Origin: Paraescarpia echinospica | Lineage: Eukaryota > Annelida > Polychaeta > Sabellida > Siboglinidae | Direction of reading: 5' to 3' | DNA: 64,000 nt | NCBI GenBank assembly: GCA_020002185.1 | Contig: CM034534.1 | Span: 38,855,168-38,919,167, forward strand | Notes under the pieces: model-generated | The model's input: only the letters and a program-made list of their open reading frames with translations | What the model was told of the DNA's origin: nothing | Database searches by the model: none | Shown here: one piece after another, positions 22,826-35,389 of the stretch | Numbering within the stretch: the first letter of the stretch is position 1 | How the letters are laid out: each line of letters starts with the position of its first letter | Program-made: the position numbers and the translations under genes

Positions 22826-23660
22826 ATAAAGTAAAAAGTATGTGAGTCAATGTTTTAGCACACTACATTTCGCAGAGATTCATGTTTTATGGAATGGCAA
22901 TTGCTTCCTAGTTCTTATGCCATCGATTATTTATAGTTAATTACATTTTGGCGGTCGGTGATTCTTGTGTCTCTATCAGATCGTTGAATAGACATAGTTA
23001 ACTATATTTTGTTCAGGGGTTTGTACTCCAGTTCTTGGGTCATTGATTGTACAGAGTGAATCACCCGTGGCTGAGATGCGATTTGAGTCCCTTTCTCATA
23101 CCAATGATTATACGTACAGTGAGTCACATGTTGCCGAAATATGATTTCATTCCATTTCTCGGGTCATTGACGAGATAATACCTTTACAATTCATCATTAC
23201 GATATATTAATATGCAATGATTGCTATGGCATCATGTAGGCAACGGATTTACTATCGTGACCTGTCGAACGAGTAACGTCTTAGGCCTTCTAACGTACAT
23301 TTGTGGGCTTGCTCTAAACCGAGGCTGTTCCTCACATGTTTCAATATCACATTCTTTAGAAATGAATAAATATGTTGAAAGTGTAGAAAATTGCACAACA
23401 TTACTTATAATAAGCCAGCAACAACTTGCGCAATAATTATTTGAAAGACGCATCCGCAAAATGTTCAAATTATAAAGAAAACGTTCAATTTGAAAATGTC
23501 CGGAGTGTTTTTCTCGGAAATAGCTGTCAATATAAGTACTGCCATATTCTAATGTCGCGGTGTTAAACACTGGGTCATTTGTGTGCGCTGTAATAAATTT
23601 AAAATGTCATAAATAGTTCAATATGTCAGGTGGACACACACGGTAGCGTGCGTGCGTATT

Positions 23661-23804
<144 letters not shown>

Positions 23805-24274
23805 TGCGGCCTGCTTGCATGAATGGTGTGCGTGCGTGCGCCGGGAGAGAAGGTGCGTGCGTGCGTGCGTACAACATTATGCACGTTTCCTTAGAAGTTA
23901 CGTTTTTATTTGCCTTTGTAACAAGCAATACATCTTGAAAAAATTTCAAATCGTCGGATAATTAGTGCGTAGAGAAACACCATAAACAACCCAGAAACAG
24001 TAAAACACGCGCGCGCCTGCTCAGTACTTCTGATGCGCAGCGTCGAGACGCGTGGGCAAGAAGAGGGAGACTGCTTTTAATAAGTCTTCCGTTTAATATT
24101 TGCTCCCGTCCAGAATTGATTTATTATAGGGAGATTGTTCGTTCAATTTTATTAATCCAGACGAAATTACGAATCACGTGATGCACATGTCTTTCTCATA
24201 AGTAATCGGACACGAGGCCACGCCTCCGACGGGGGAGCGCTGTCATCTGCACAATATGTTTCCCATCGAAACAC

Positions 24275-24740
24275 TTATATGTCGACAACAAACGCGATTG
24301 TATAACATGTTGTTCTCCTCTTCTTTCCCTTTGTGTCTGGGGGTGACGCCCCTCCATATTTCCCTCTCATTCTCCGCTCATCTCCCAATCCCTCCAAATC
24401 TCTCTTTACACAATGCTCCCAGTGCAGTCTAGGTCGTCCTATCCTCCGTTTCCCTTCCACTCTACGGGCTCCGGCTTTCTTTGTCAACAGTTCTTCTCCC
24501 ATGCGGTCCACGTGTCCAGCCCACGTTAGTCGACTCCTCAAAAGCTTCTTCTTAAGGCTTTCTTTTACACCAACCACCTCTTTCAGCTCCTCCTTCATTC
24601 TTAGCTTGTCGATTCTCTTCACTCCCAAAGTTCTTCTGACCCAGTTTTTTACACACATCTGCGCCCTCTCCTCTTGCTTCTGTCATTGCCGTAGTCTCTA
24701 GGCCAGACATGTACGCTGGCGTCCTACACGAACAAAGCAC
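24275..24740 (-). pseudogene. RTE-type LINE C-terminal fragment, left-arm copy
   Basis: The minus strand reads VRRTLGVKRIDKLRMKEELK, RSRLTWAGHVDRMGEELL, and RRIGRPRLHWEHCVKRDLEG. This is the C-terminal region of an RTE-like LINE protein. It is mirrored at 38461-38890. This copy lacks about 100 bp downstream of the KYGG residues that is present in the other arm. The shared fragment shows that the LINE inserted before the inverted duplication. Confidence 0.8.
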
Positions 24741-25261
24741 CTTTCCCTGAGCTTACGCAACATGCGCTTGTCTTCCATCATACCTTCAACTTCCGTCCAT
24801 TTATTTGATTGTATAGTAATAAAAACGACTGTCCAATCTCCCTATTAGCGACGTCCAGTGTATATTGTTACTAGACCGTGATTATTGTTGAGAACGGAAG
24901 GCACCATCGACGTTGTTAATTGTTTTGTGCTGTGCCAACGATTATTACCGCAAATATTTCTGAAGCAGAACTCACTCTGGGACACTGCAGAGAAACGATA
25001 CGCCGATATATATAGGTCAGATTTCAGAGAAATGTCAATAAATCCGTAAACTTATAGATACAGCTGAGGTCGGCTGCGCTGTTGGATACATTGGCAGTAG
25101 ATCAGAGGCGTCTACCGGGAGTAGACTAGAGGCTGGCGTGATATATGCACCATTACGAGGCATCCGACCTCGCCGACCGCCTCTAGCACAGACACAGGTC
25201 ATTGCTGATTAGCCATTTGACTTCCGTAAAAAATATAACATAGGAAAATGGATCACTGTAT

Positions 25262-25727
25262 TTAATCATCCTCGCGTGCTGATTACGTCAGTGCCAGCAA
25301 GCCAGCAGTGGCTGATAGCTTTGCGAAACTCTGAATTTAAGCTCAGCCTATGAAATCGCTCACTAGATCAGAGGTTGGCGGCAGGTCAGGTGTTCATAAT
25401 AAAACTAATTTCAACCAATTGTGGCTCGTGTTACATGCAATGTTTAGTAAGTATAAGCAATTATTCGAATACACAATACTGCTCAGCTGCTCGTGCTAAT
25501 GGGCGAACGGGTCATTATATATTGGGATTCTCAGAAGTCGTTTATCCGTCTTCAAATTGGGGCGGGTGTTTGCGTTGTTCTCACGGGTGGCGCAGTCGCG
25601 ACTGGCGAAGTCAATTACTAGTTTGACTCAGCTAACTTCCGCAGTTCGCGTTGGAGATCTGCCAGGGCTAGTTTTGCATGGCAAACAGCCCTGGCTTACG
25701 AGGATGTCTTTAGTACGAGGATGTCTT
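25262..25727. mobile_element. 465-bp indel between the inverted arms, possibly a SINE
   Basis: The segment is present in the left arm and missing at the mirrored site in the right arm (about 37930). It contains a tRNA-like GGTGGCGCAGTCGCGACTGG and, further on, GTTCGCGTTGG, placed roughly like A and B boxes. A stem of GCCAGGGCT and AGCCCTGGC and a duplicated 'gaggatgtctttag' lie at its end. Insertion in the left or deletion in the right cannot be told apart. Confidence 0.5.
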
Positions 25728-25805
25728 TAGTTGTTTCGGCATCTTCTGCTTGTTGCGTGTACGGGTTGTCATCACCACAAATAATCTTGCGACTGCACGA
25801 ATTGA

Positions 25806-28729
25806 CCAACCACCATATCAGTGAGAGGGTAGAGTGGTTCATCTATAGGTTTGACCCAGATGTATGTTGCCAACCACCATATCAGTGAGAGGGTAGAGTG
25901 GTTCATCTATAGGTTTGACCCAGATGTATGTTGCCAACCATCATATCAGTGAGAGTGTAGAGTGGTTCATCTATAGGTTTGACCCAGATGTATGTTGCCA
26001 ACCATCATATCAGTGAGAGGGTAGAGTAATTCATCTATAGGTTTGACCCAGGTGAATGTTGCCAACCATCATATCAGTGAGAGGGTAGAGTGGTTCATCT
26101 ATAGGATTGACCCAGATGAATGTTGCCAACCATCATATCAGTGAGAGGGTAGAGTGGTTCATCTATAAGTTTGACCCAGATGTATGTTGCCAACCACCAT
26201 ATCAGTGAGAGGGTAGAGTGGTTCATCTATAGGTTTGACCCAGATGTATGTTGCCAACCATCATATCAGTGAGAAGGTAGTGTGGTTCATCTATAGGTTT
26301 GACCCAGATGTATGTTGCCAACCATCATATCAGTGAGAGGGTAGTGTGGTTCATCTATAGGTTTGACCCAGATGTATGTTGCGAACCATCATATCAGTGA
26401 GAGGGTAGAGTGGTTCATCTATAGGCTTGACCCAGATGTATGTTGCTAACCATCATATCAGTGAGAGGGTAGAGTGGTTCATTTATAGGTTTGACCCAGA
26501 TGTATGTTGCCAACCATCACATCAGTGAGAGGGTAGAGTAATTCATCTATAGGTTTGACCCAGATGTGTGTTGCCAACCACCATATCAGTGAGAGGGTAG
26601 TGTGGTTCATCTATAGGTTTGACCCAGGTGAATGTTGCCAACCATCATATCAGTGAGAGGGTAGAGTGGTTCATCTATAGGATTGACCCAGATGAATGTT
26701 GCCAACCATCATATCAGTGAGAGGGTAGAGTGGTTCATCTATAGGTTTGACCCAGATGTATGGTGCCAACCATCATATCAGTGAGAGGGTAGTGTGGTTC
26801 GTCTATAGGTTTGACCCAGATGTATGTTGCCAACCATCATATCAGTGAGAGGGTAGAGCGGTTCATCTATAGGCTTGACCCAGATGTATGTTGCTAACCA
26901 TCATATCAGTGAGTGGGTAGAGTGGTTCATTTATAGGTTTGACACAGATGTATGTTGCCAACCATCATATCAGTGAGAGGGTAGAGTGGTTCATCTATAG
27001 GTTTGACCCAGATGTATGTTGCCAACCACCATATCAGTGAGAGGGTTGTGTGGTTCATCTATAGGTTTGACCCAGATGAATGTTGCCAACCATCATATCA
27101 GTGAGAGGGTAGAGTGGTTCATCTATAGGTTTGACCCAGATGCATGTTGCCAACCATCATATCAGTGAGAGGGTAGAGTGGTTCATCTATAGGTTTGACC
27201 CAGATATATGTTGTCAACCACCACATCAGTGAGAGGGTAGAGTGGTTCATCTATAGGTTTGACCCAGATGTATGTTGCCAACCATCATATCAGTGAGAGG
27301 GTAGTGTGGTTCATCTATAGGTTTGACCCAGATGTATGTTGCCAACCATCATATCAGTGAGAGTGTAGTGTGGTTCATCTATAGGTTAGACCCAGATGAA
27401 TGTTGCCAAACATCATATCAGTGAGAGGGTAGAGTGGTTCATCTATAGGTTTGACCAATATGTATGTTGCCAACCATCATATCAGTGAGTGGGTAGTGTG
27501 GTTCATCTATAGGTTTGACCAAGATGTATGTTGCCAACCATCATATCAGTGAGAGGTTAGAATGGTTCATCTATAGGTTTGATCCAGATGTATGTTGCCA
27601 ACCATCATATCAGTGAGAGGTTAGAGTGGTTCATCTATAGATTTGACCAAGATGTATGTTGCCAACCATCATATCAGTGAGAGGGTAGAGTGGTTCATCT
27701 ATAGGTTTGACCCGTTATTTTGCCAACCATCATATCAGTGAGAGGGTAGTGTGGTTCATCTATAGGCTTGACCCAGATGTATGTTGCCAACCACCATATC
27801 AGTGAGAGGGTAGTGTGGTTCATCTATAGGTTTGACCCAGATGAATGTTGCCAACCATCATATCAGTGAGAGGGTAGAGTGGTTCATCTATAGGTTTGAC
27901 CCAGGTGCATGTTGCCAACCATCATATCAGTGAGAGGGTAGAGTGGTTCATCTATAGGTTTGACTCAGATGTATGTTGCCAACCACCATATCAGTGAGAG
28001 GGTAGAGTGGTTCATCTATAGGTTTGACCCAGATGTGTGTTGTCAACCACCATATCAGTGAGAGGGTAGAGTGGTTCATCTATAGGTTTGACCCAGATGT
28101 ATGTTGCCAACCATCATATCAGTGAGAGGGTAGTGTGGTTCATCTATAGGTTTGACCCAGATGAATGTTGCCAACCATCATATCAGTGAGAGTGTAGTGT
28201 GGTTCATCTATAGGTTAGACCCAGATGAATGTTGCCAAACATCATATCAGTGAGAGGGTAGAGTGGTTCATCTATAGGTTTGACCAAGATGTATGTTGCC
28301 AACCATCATATCAGTGAGTGGGTAGTGTGGTTCATCTATAGGTTTGACCAAGATGTATGTTGCCAACCATCATATCAGTGAGAGGGTAGAGTGGTTCATT
28401 TATAGGTTTGATCCAGATGTATGTTGCCAACCATCATATCAGTGAGAGGGTAGAGTGGTTCATCTATAGATTTGACCAAGATGTATGTTGCCATCCATCA
28501 TATCAGTGAGAGCGTAGAGTGGTTCATCTATAGGTTTGATCCAGATGTATGTTGCCAACCATCATATCAGTGAGAGGGTAGAGTGGTTCATCTATAGGTT
28601 TGACCCGATTATGTTGCCAACCATCATATCAGTGAGAGGGTAGTGTGGTTCATCTATAGGTTTGATCCAGATGTATGTTGACAACCATCGTATCAGTGAG
28701 AGGGTAGAGTGGTTCATCTATAGGTTTGT
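25806..28729. repeat. 64-bp satellite, about 46 copies
   Basis: Units contain 'ccaaccatcatatcagtgag', 'agggtagagtggttcatct' and 'ataggtttgacccagatg'. A run of variants around 27360-27720 recurs about 830 bp later (28190-28610), so a block of about 13 units was itself duplicated. The right arm has only about 3 units. No long frame stays open. Confidence 0.95.
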
Positions 28730-29751
28730 TTTTGTCGATGTAGACGAAGTTGGAACATTGGGATTCAACTTTCAATCTTTCAAGAGAATGTAGTGTGTTA
28801 ATTCGTTGACAAGGTCAACTTCTAACATGCTTTTTGATCGTCATCCAACCAGCACTGGATTTAAGTATGTGAGCCCCCCCCCGCAGGCAGTGACTGAACG
28901 GGTATCGTATCATGAGAGTTATCACTACTTCCTACCTTCTACAATAAGAATTGCATAGCAAAAAACAACATCTCCCCATTTAAAATTTCCTTCATATTGA
29001 AGTACTCAATTTACATATAATATATTTCGACACAAAATAAATTAACAAAGCGTTTTATGGAGGCCGACATAGCAATTACATTGTGGGGGTCTCTGGGTAA
29101 CTGCTCTGTCTGCCCTACCCTAAATCCATCCCAATTTGACACGTGGAGATCGTCTTTGATTAATACTTTGTTCGTGTATGTGATAATAATAACCATGCAG
29201 GTGTTTCATGTTCGTTCACCGTCTGTTTCCATTGCAGATATAAATGGGAGGATCGTTTTTCGCAAGTGGTAGATCTAGTACAGAGACAACTTATCATATG
29301 CCGTATATGCACATACGTCGTGTGAAAGTAAACTTTCTTATCAGCAAGAGGAATCTTTGAAAGATTACCGTTTCTGTTTTATACCAACATATCAACATTC
29401 TTGAATTTGCAACAACGACACTGTCATCGGCATGTTGTTGATGGATGATGACTGTAGTTGATGTTGCTGTCGTCGTCTTTCATGCCATACACGTGCCGGT
29501 TATCTGGTATTATACCATTACCATAAATCTACATCAACGACGTGCCAAACTTATGTTATTATTCATGACTACCAACATAGTCAGTGCCCACGAGAACGAT
29601 TACTCTCCATGCGACGCCCATCGGAACAAGCAGTCGCCATAAAAATAGTTTTATCATGGAATATATTCGAGGCAAAAATGCGTATACAGTTATTCACCTT
29701 CCCGTTTCCCCTTGCGCTCTACATCCTCGTTCCGTTCTGCCTTCTTTATTT

Positions 29752-29930
29752 TTTCTCTCCTCTCTCTCTCTCCCTCCACTCTCTCTCCCTGTCTCTCTCT
29801 CTCTCTCTCTCTCTCCACTCTCTCTCTCTCTCTCTCTACCTCTCCTCTGACCTCCCTGACTCCCTCTCTCTTTCCCTCTTTCTCCCTCTCCCTCTACCTC
29901 TGCCTCTCCCCATCTCTGCGCCGCTGTTAC
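29752..29930. repeat. (TC)n-rich polypyrimidine tract
   Basis: CT runs with CCCT and CCTCTC variants form a nearly pure pyrimidine strand of about 180 bases. Confidence 0.9.
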
Positions 29931-29934
29931 TTCG

Positions 29935-30485
29935 TTTCTGAAAGATCCCAGTTGAACATGTATGCTTTAAACTAGCCCACTTCCACCCGCATGTGGCTTA
30001 ACGTAGATCAGATCTTCCATGGGATGTTGTACCCAGCGCAGGACGTAGGTGGCTCTGGGATGAACTGATGTAGTGAGGTCGGCTTCGACTGCCAGTCTGG
30101 CCCATTGTATTGTTATACTGTAAGAGTTCGTTTCATATGGGCCTAGAGAAGTCAAGCATGTCTGTTGAACGGGTGTCGTAATTTAATATGTTTTCTTGCG
30201 TGCTGAGTGAGAGCTGACACCGTCGCTTGTTTACTGTGATTTGGTGGCGCGATGCCTAGAAGTACAGACTACTGGTCAAATGTCGTCCTTCACTAACGCT
30301 GATTTCACGTTTGTTTTCTTTGCTGTTGTTTCTTCCGCTGAGTTTAAGTCGCCACTGTAGCAAGTAGGTATAGAGTATATTCAAGTCCTGTGCAAGACCA
30401 AATTGAACGTGAGACCATTGAGCGCCTTAGTAAGATTGCAAGGTCCTCAGAATAGCCCTATTGTTTTGTGGTTGTTTTCGAGCAG
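29935..30485. other. Unassigned DNA
   Basis: Part of the spacer between the inverted arms. No domain, tandem array or RNA gene is recognised. Confidence 0.35.
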
Positions 30486-30493
30486 GTAATGTT

Positions 30494-31836
30494 CAGTGGT
30501 GTCATGTAACGAAGTAAAACTACTTCGTTATTCTACTTGAGTATTTTTTTACATAACGGAGAGTAACGAAGTACAATTTATATTAACTTCTTCTAGTTGT
30601 AGCGAAGTAGTTTTATTTAAGGTAACGCTACTTCGTTACTTTCATTTACTTCGCGATATATTTTGTTACATATTAATTTTTTTCTGAACTACGCCGCCCG
30701 TCAACAACACTCAATTAAACGTATTTAATTACAAGAAATGAGAGCTATGGTAAACTATGTTAACGCAGTAATAACTGTCACTTGTTTTGTGTGACTATGG
30801 TCAAATCTTTAGGAACAGTAAATATGGTGCGAGGCATTCTTTGTTTGGCTTCGGCGACTTGTGAAGTGCAATTGAAATTCACACATAGGCGACGCCTGGC
30901 ATAATAATCGGCTTGATATGTTTTAATGCAGCGTAGTAGGGAAGATCAGTATGCTAACAATGCGCAAATTTTATCTTTTTGCTGCAATAAACGCAAATTT
31001 GCTTGGTGCGCCAAAATATGAATTCGTAAAACGCATACGAAACGGCGAATCGATCGCAGTATTATTCAGCACGGTAAATGTGCGTTCTAAATTGATGTTT
31101 TGGTATTGATTAAAAAATGACGTTAAGCTAACTATGAGCGTATTTATTATAATTTTTCAATCTTTAGTCAACCTTAGCACTGCATTTGTCAACTAATTTG
31201 CGTGTTCGGCTGCTGAAGTCGTTTGACCTCATCGGTACTATATAATTGTTGTTCAGTTCACCGTGGCCTGTTAATCCGTAATCTATTTTAAAACTGTACA
31301 AGATATATTAATTTTATTCAGTTCAACTTTCAACAGTCCATGGCATTTTAACATAACACACATTGACGTTGGCTGACATCTTAATAAGCTTCATGAAGCA
31401 CGTATATAGATAGCGCGGCCTGCACACTGACTGTGGCTTCGACGGCGTTCTTGGTTAGTTGGTGCAGCGACCGTGGCCGTCGTCGTTGCTAGCGCCCATA
31501 CGGGAACACATTTCTGTGCCCCGCCGTCGAATTTGCGAAACATAAAATATAGTTTTCTATATAATATTAGTCATATACATAATTCACATATGATTGTCTG
31601 AGTTAAACAGTAATTATTTTCAGTCTGTCTTCATTTTTTTGGTTCGCCGATGCAGTAATTATTGTTGGTTACTTGCCTGACAAAACATCTTTCTGTTCTA
31701 CTTTTACTTCAAGTACTTTTGGAAAGTAGTTTTACTTTTTATTCAAGCAGGTTTTTAGAAGGTACTTTTACTTCTACTCGAGTAGTTCTGAGGAGAATTA
31801 CTTTTTTCTATTCAAGTATAAAATCATTCACCCCTG
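30494..31836. mobile_element. Non-autonomous hAT element with exact 8-bp TSD
   Basis: The ends are CAGTGGTG and CACCCCTG, and both sides are flanked by GTAATGTT (30486-30493 and 31837-31844), an exact 8-bp target duplication as made by hAT transposases. The subterminal regions are full of AACGAAGTA/TACTTCGTTA and TTTTACTTC repeats, a style typical of hAT MITEs in aquatic animals. The interior has no transposase. An exact duplication argues for a fairly recent insertion. Confidence 0.9.
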
Positions 31837-31858
31837 GTAATGTTGAAGATAACTAGTG

Positions 31859-33296
31859 CCGGTGTAGAACGTTCAAAACACTACCCCGCTGAAAACACTG
31901 TGGTAGTGTTCGGAGCGTACCCTCAAAACACTATTGTAGTGTTTTGAACGTACCCTCAAAACACTATTGTAGTGTGTACGTTGGAAACACTACCCCTACG
32001 TACGCTCACAACACTACTCAATTTCAGAACACTACCGTCAGTATATTTTACCAGCCAATTACATTAGTAATCGTTGGGAATTATCATATACACTGGGGTC
32101 GAATTCGTAATAGGCGGAGCCAATTAGACAGCGCAAATAAAATTTAGTTTATATGAAATGTTAATATTCATTAGGGTTAATATTATTAGTAGTAGTAGTA
32201 GTTATGGTTGAAGACAGTTATGATTGAGCTTAGGGTAATCGTTGGAACCAATCAGATGATGGGAATAAATAGTTAATGTGAAATGTCATTATTCATATGG
32301 GTTAAGATTATTATTGTAATTAGCTATGGCTAGAGTAAGCTATGTTGGGTTAGGATTGCATATATTGTGCGTGTTAGTTATACGCAATCAGACGATGGGA
32401 ATAAATAGTGAGTGTGACATTTCATTATTAATTACGGTTAAGATTATTATTATTAGTTACGACTTGAGTCAGTTATGATTGGGGTTAGTGTAACAGCTGC
32501 AACCAGTCAGATAACGGGAATACATAGTTATTGTGAAATGTCATTATTAAGTAGTGTTAATATTATTATTATAATTAGTTGTTGTTGGAGTCAACAACGG
32601 TTGGGGTTGATATTAGCTGGGATCGTTTATGGTTAAGCTCCCAACGATTACACCGACGACCGCCCTCTATAAGCAATACTTATGAATTAATATGTCGAAA
32701 TATCTGTTTCATTTTTTTACTAACCTAGACCTATCCAAACAGTAATTACGCTAACATCATAATATGACTAAGCCAACTAAGTTGCAATTATGTATTTAGG
32801 ATCACTGAGGGAAGAAAGCGTTACATAAGCCTCAAGTCCATCTCCACAGCAATTAACTTTGTGCACCCCACAATATTTTGAATATGTACACCCCCGGACT
32901 TTTCACCCAGACGATCCCTCCGCCGACGATCAAGCAATTTAATAAAAACACTATAATTAGTTTTTCAATGACACTACTTGAACTCTTGCACTCAGTGAAC
33001 CTAGCGTTGACACGGCGAGGTTTATTAATAACATTAGTCTGTTGTCAACAGCTTTGTTTTTAATCTTTACGTAACCCTTATTACTAAGATACCCTACCCC
33101 ATGTAAAGCTTCGTATCACTAGTCCGGATAACCCCGACCTCCCACCAAGCGAGACGTACATTATGGATGGCCCCAAACACATAAAAATGAAAAAAAAATC
33201 GGGAGAGGTTTTGAACTTAACAATATTGTTTGAGGGTACTTTCAAAACACCACCGTAGTGTGTTCGAGGGGTAGTGTTTTCAAGTTACTACACCGG
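31859..33296. mobile_element. Unnamed 1.4-kb TIR element
   Basis: CCGGTGTAGAACGTTCAAAA at the left mirrors CCGGTGTAGTAACTTGAAAA at the right read inward, and both continue with ACACTACCCC. Subterminal copies of AACACTATTGTAGTGTT form short palindromes. It begins only 14 bp beyond the hAT target duplication. There is no transposase frame, and no target duplication is clear, so the superfamily is unresolved. Confidence 0.65.
32130..32640. repeat. About 125-bp tandem repeat, 4 copies
   Basis: Inside the 1.4-kb TIR element, blocks with 'gtgaaatgtcattatt' start near 32153, 32278, 32413 and 32534. Each is followed by a GGTTA(A)TATTATTATT stretch. Confidence 0.8.
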
Positions 33297-33817
33297 GACA
33301 GGTCCTCTTCTTAGTCTGCTTCGCGTCCGCCGGTGGTCTTCACTACAAGGCTTCGGCTGGAGATGAGTTGGCATGATGAAGCTCACTATTCGTTTGTCTG
33401 GCAGGGCCCGCAGAAGCTTATGTTGTTGCTATTCTTCTTCTTCATATAAATGCCTAATCTCCCTCTGGAATACTGTCGCACTGTTATGATCATAAACAAC
33501 TAGCCGAGTTACGAGCCGGGGGGAAAGGCAGCCATATGTATTTGTCCCTCCGAGATCCCCATCCCCCGGATGAATTTTGAATAAATCTAAATTTACGAAC
33601 GACCCCAATGTTAATATACACATACACAATATTAGCTATGGAGCGACGTGGCATGTCTGAACGCTTCTTTCCCGTGGAGAGAAATAATAAAGAAAGCAGA
33701 ACGGAACGAGGAAATGGACCGTAAGGGAGCAACGAGAATGTGACTAAGTGTATTAAGGAACTGGTTTAGTCATACAATCCACAAACACATGATATTTTAC
33801 CGTGTTGTGCTTTATTC

Positions 33818-34250
33818 AAATATAATAATAATAATAATGACAAACTTCTATAGCGCCTAAATCCCCAGGAATCTAAGCTCAGAGGTGCAACATACAAAAA
33901 TCATTGGGCAAAATCGTTAACAGGGACAAGCAAGAGTCGTCATTAGAGCAAGGGACCGCCGAAGGTTAGGGTGGGAATGCAATTTCAAATAAATAAGTCT
34001 TTAGTTTTTTTACGGAAGGTATTTATAGTATCAGATGATTTTAAAGCGATAGGGAGTTGATTCCAGATTTTGGGTGCAGCTACATAAAAAGCACGTTTGC
34101 CGATATTAAGCTTGGTTTTCGGAACTTAAAGTCGTTGTGAAACAGATGATCTGAGATTCCTGGGGATATCGGAAAAACGAAGGAGACTAAACAAATAGGA
34201 TGGGTGTTACGATTCTAATGATGTATACATTGTTTAGGGTTGCATTCGTA
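33818..34250 (-). mobile_element. L2-like LINE 3' part
   Basis: The minus strand reads KRAFYVAAPKIWNQLPIALK, then STOP-containing sequence and a 3' end with (ATT)n at 33818-33840. The AAPxIWNxLP motif is the hallmark of the C-terminal end of L2/CR1-group LINE proteins. It shares its tail with the fragments at 2243 and 44776. It is strongly 5'-truncated. Confidence 0.75.
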
Positions 34251-34254
34251 TAAA

Positions 34255-35385
34255 AAAATTTACATTGGAATGAAGACACCCACATTTTTATTTATTTATT
34301 TAGTGTGATCATCAATTCAAATAAATATCAATAAAATTTCTGAAAATACATAATATTTTTTTAATCGCTATTTTTACAGGAAATACGAGAAATTTCCGAG
34401 ATAAGACCAAATTGCCATTTTTTAACGTAAAAAATATTGTGTAGCCAGAACTCTTAAATATTTGGAACAATTAGAGATTAATATATATCAAAGCTAATAA
34501 TAACTTAAAAGTGTACCTCACCAGGTTTTTTAACATACAGTGCATGCATTATATCTGTCACTATTTAAAAATTCTGTGGACAGAAATTCAAAAAATATGA
34601 TAAACTAAACCAAAAAAATTCGTTATCACAATTTTTATATTATAATGAGAAAAAAGCATGATTAATTAGTGTTTTAATAATTTCTTAATTCTCAAAGCCC
34701 AAATATATTACAAAATATACAAATTCGATTGAAATATAGTATATTTTCTTGTTATTATATACATGAAATAATGTACTATTCGATCGAAGAAATTCTTGCT
34801 CAAAATACATTGACCACATATTACACTGCATTAGTTTCCACATAGAGCATTTAGATTCTATGGTGAAGTACATGTTCGTTTCCATAAGACAAAACCATTG
34901 TTCTGACAAAAACAAAAGTTCCCTGGTACCCCACATTTCACAGTAATACAAAAATTAACAAACATTGTCTTCCTGAATTGGATCATAGCGAAATGTGGTG
35001 AGCTGCTTGTTGAAGATGTCACCTGTGATGAGTCAATTTTAACCACTTCGCCGTTATCTTTACGGTCCATATTACAACTACAGTCCCACAAAAGAGAACA
35101 ATGACTGTGCGTAAGTTGAACACTATCAACCATCAGAAAATCAGCCATGACATTACTTGCTCTTAACTGACTGTTCAGCAAGCGGCATTTTCTCGTTACA
35201 ACAATACTTTGTTGTCAATACTCGACCAACGCGGACATCAAAGCTGCAAAAGTAAACGTAAGCGGCTTGAAAAACAAAACAGGAGGACACGATTAACAGC
35301 GCACCGAGACATGTATGTACAGCAAAGGAACATGAGCGCTGAAGCGAAAAAGATACATTACGAGTAAAAATGGTCGGACGTCCGG
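34255..35385. other. AT-rich unassigned DNA
   Basis: Overlapping minus-strand frames of 88-129 codons occur at 34685-35542 but show no domain I can name. The segment between 34250 and 34680 is very AT-rich. Confidence 0.3.
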
Positions 35386-35389
35386 AACC

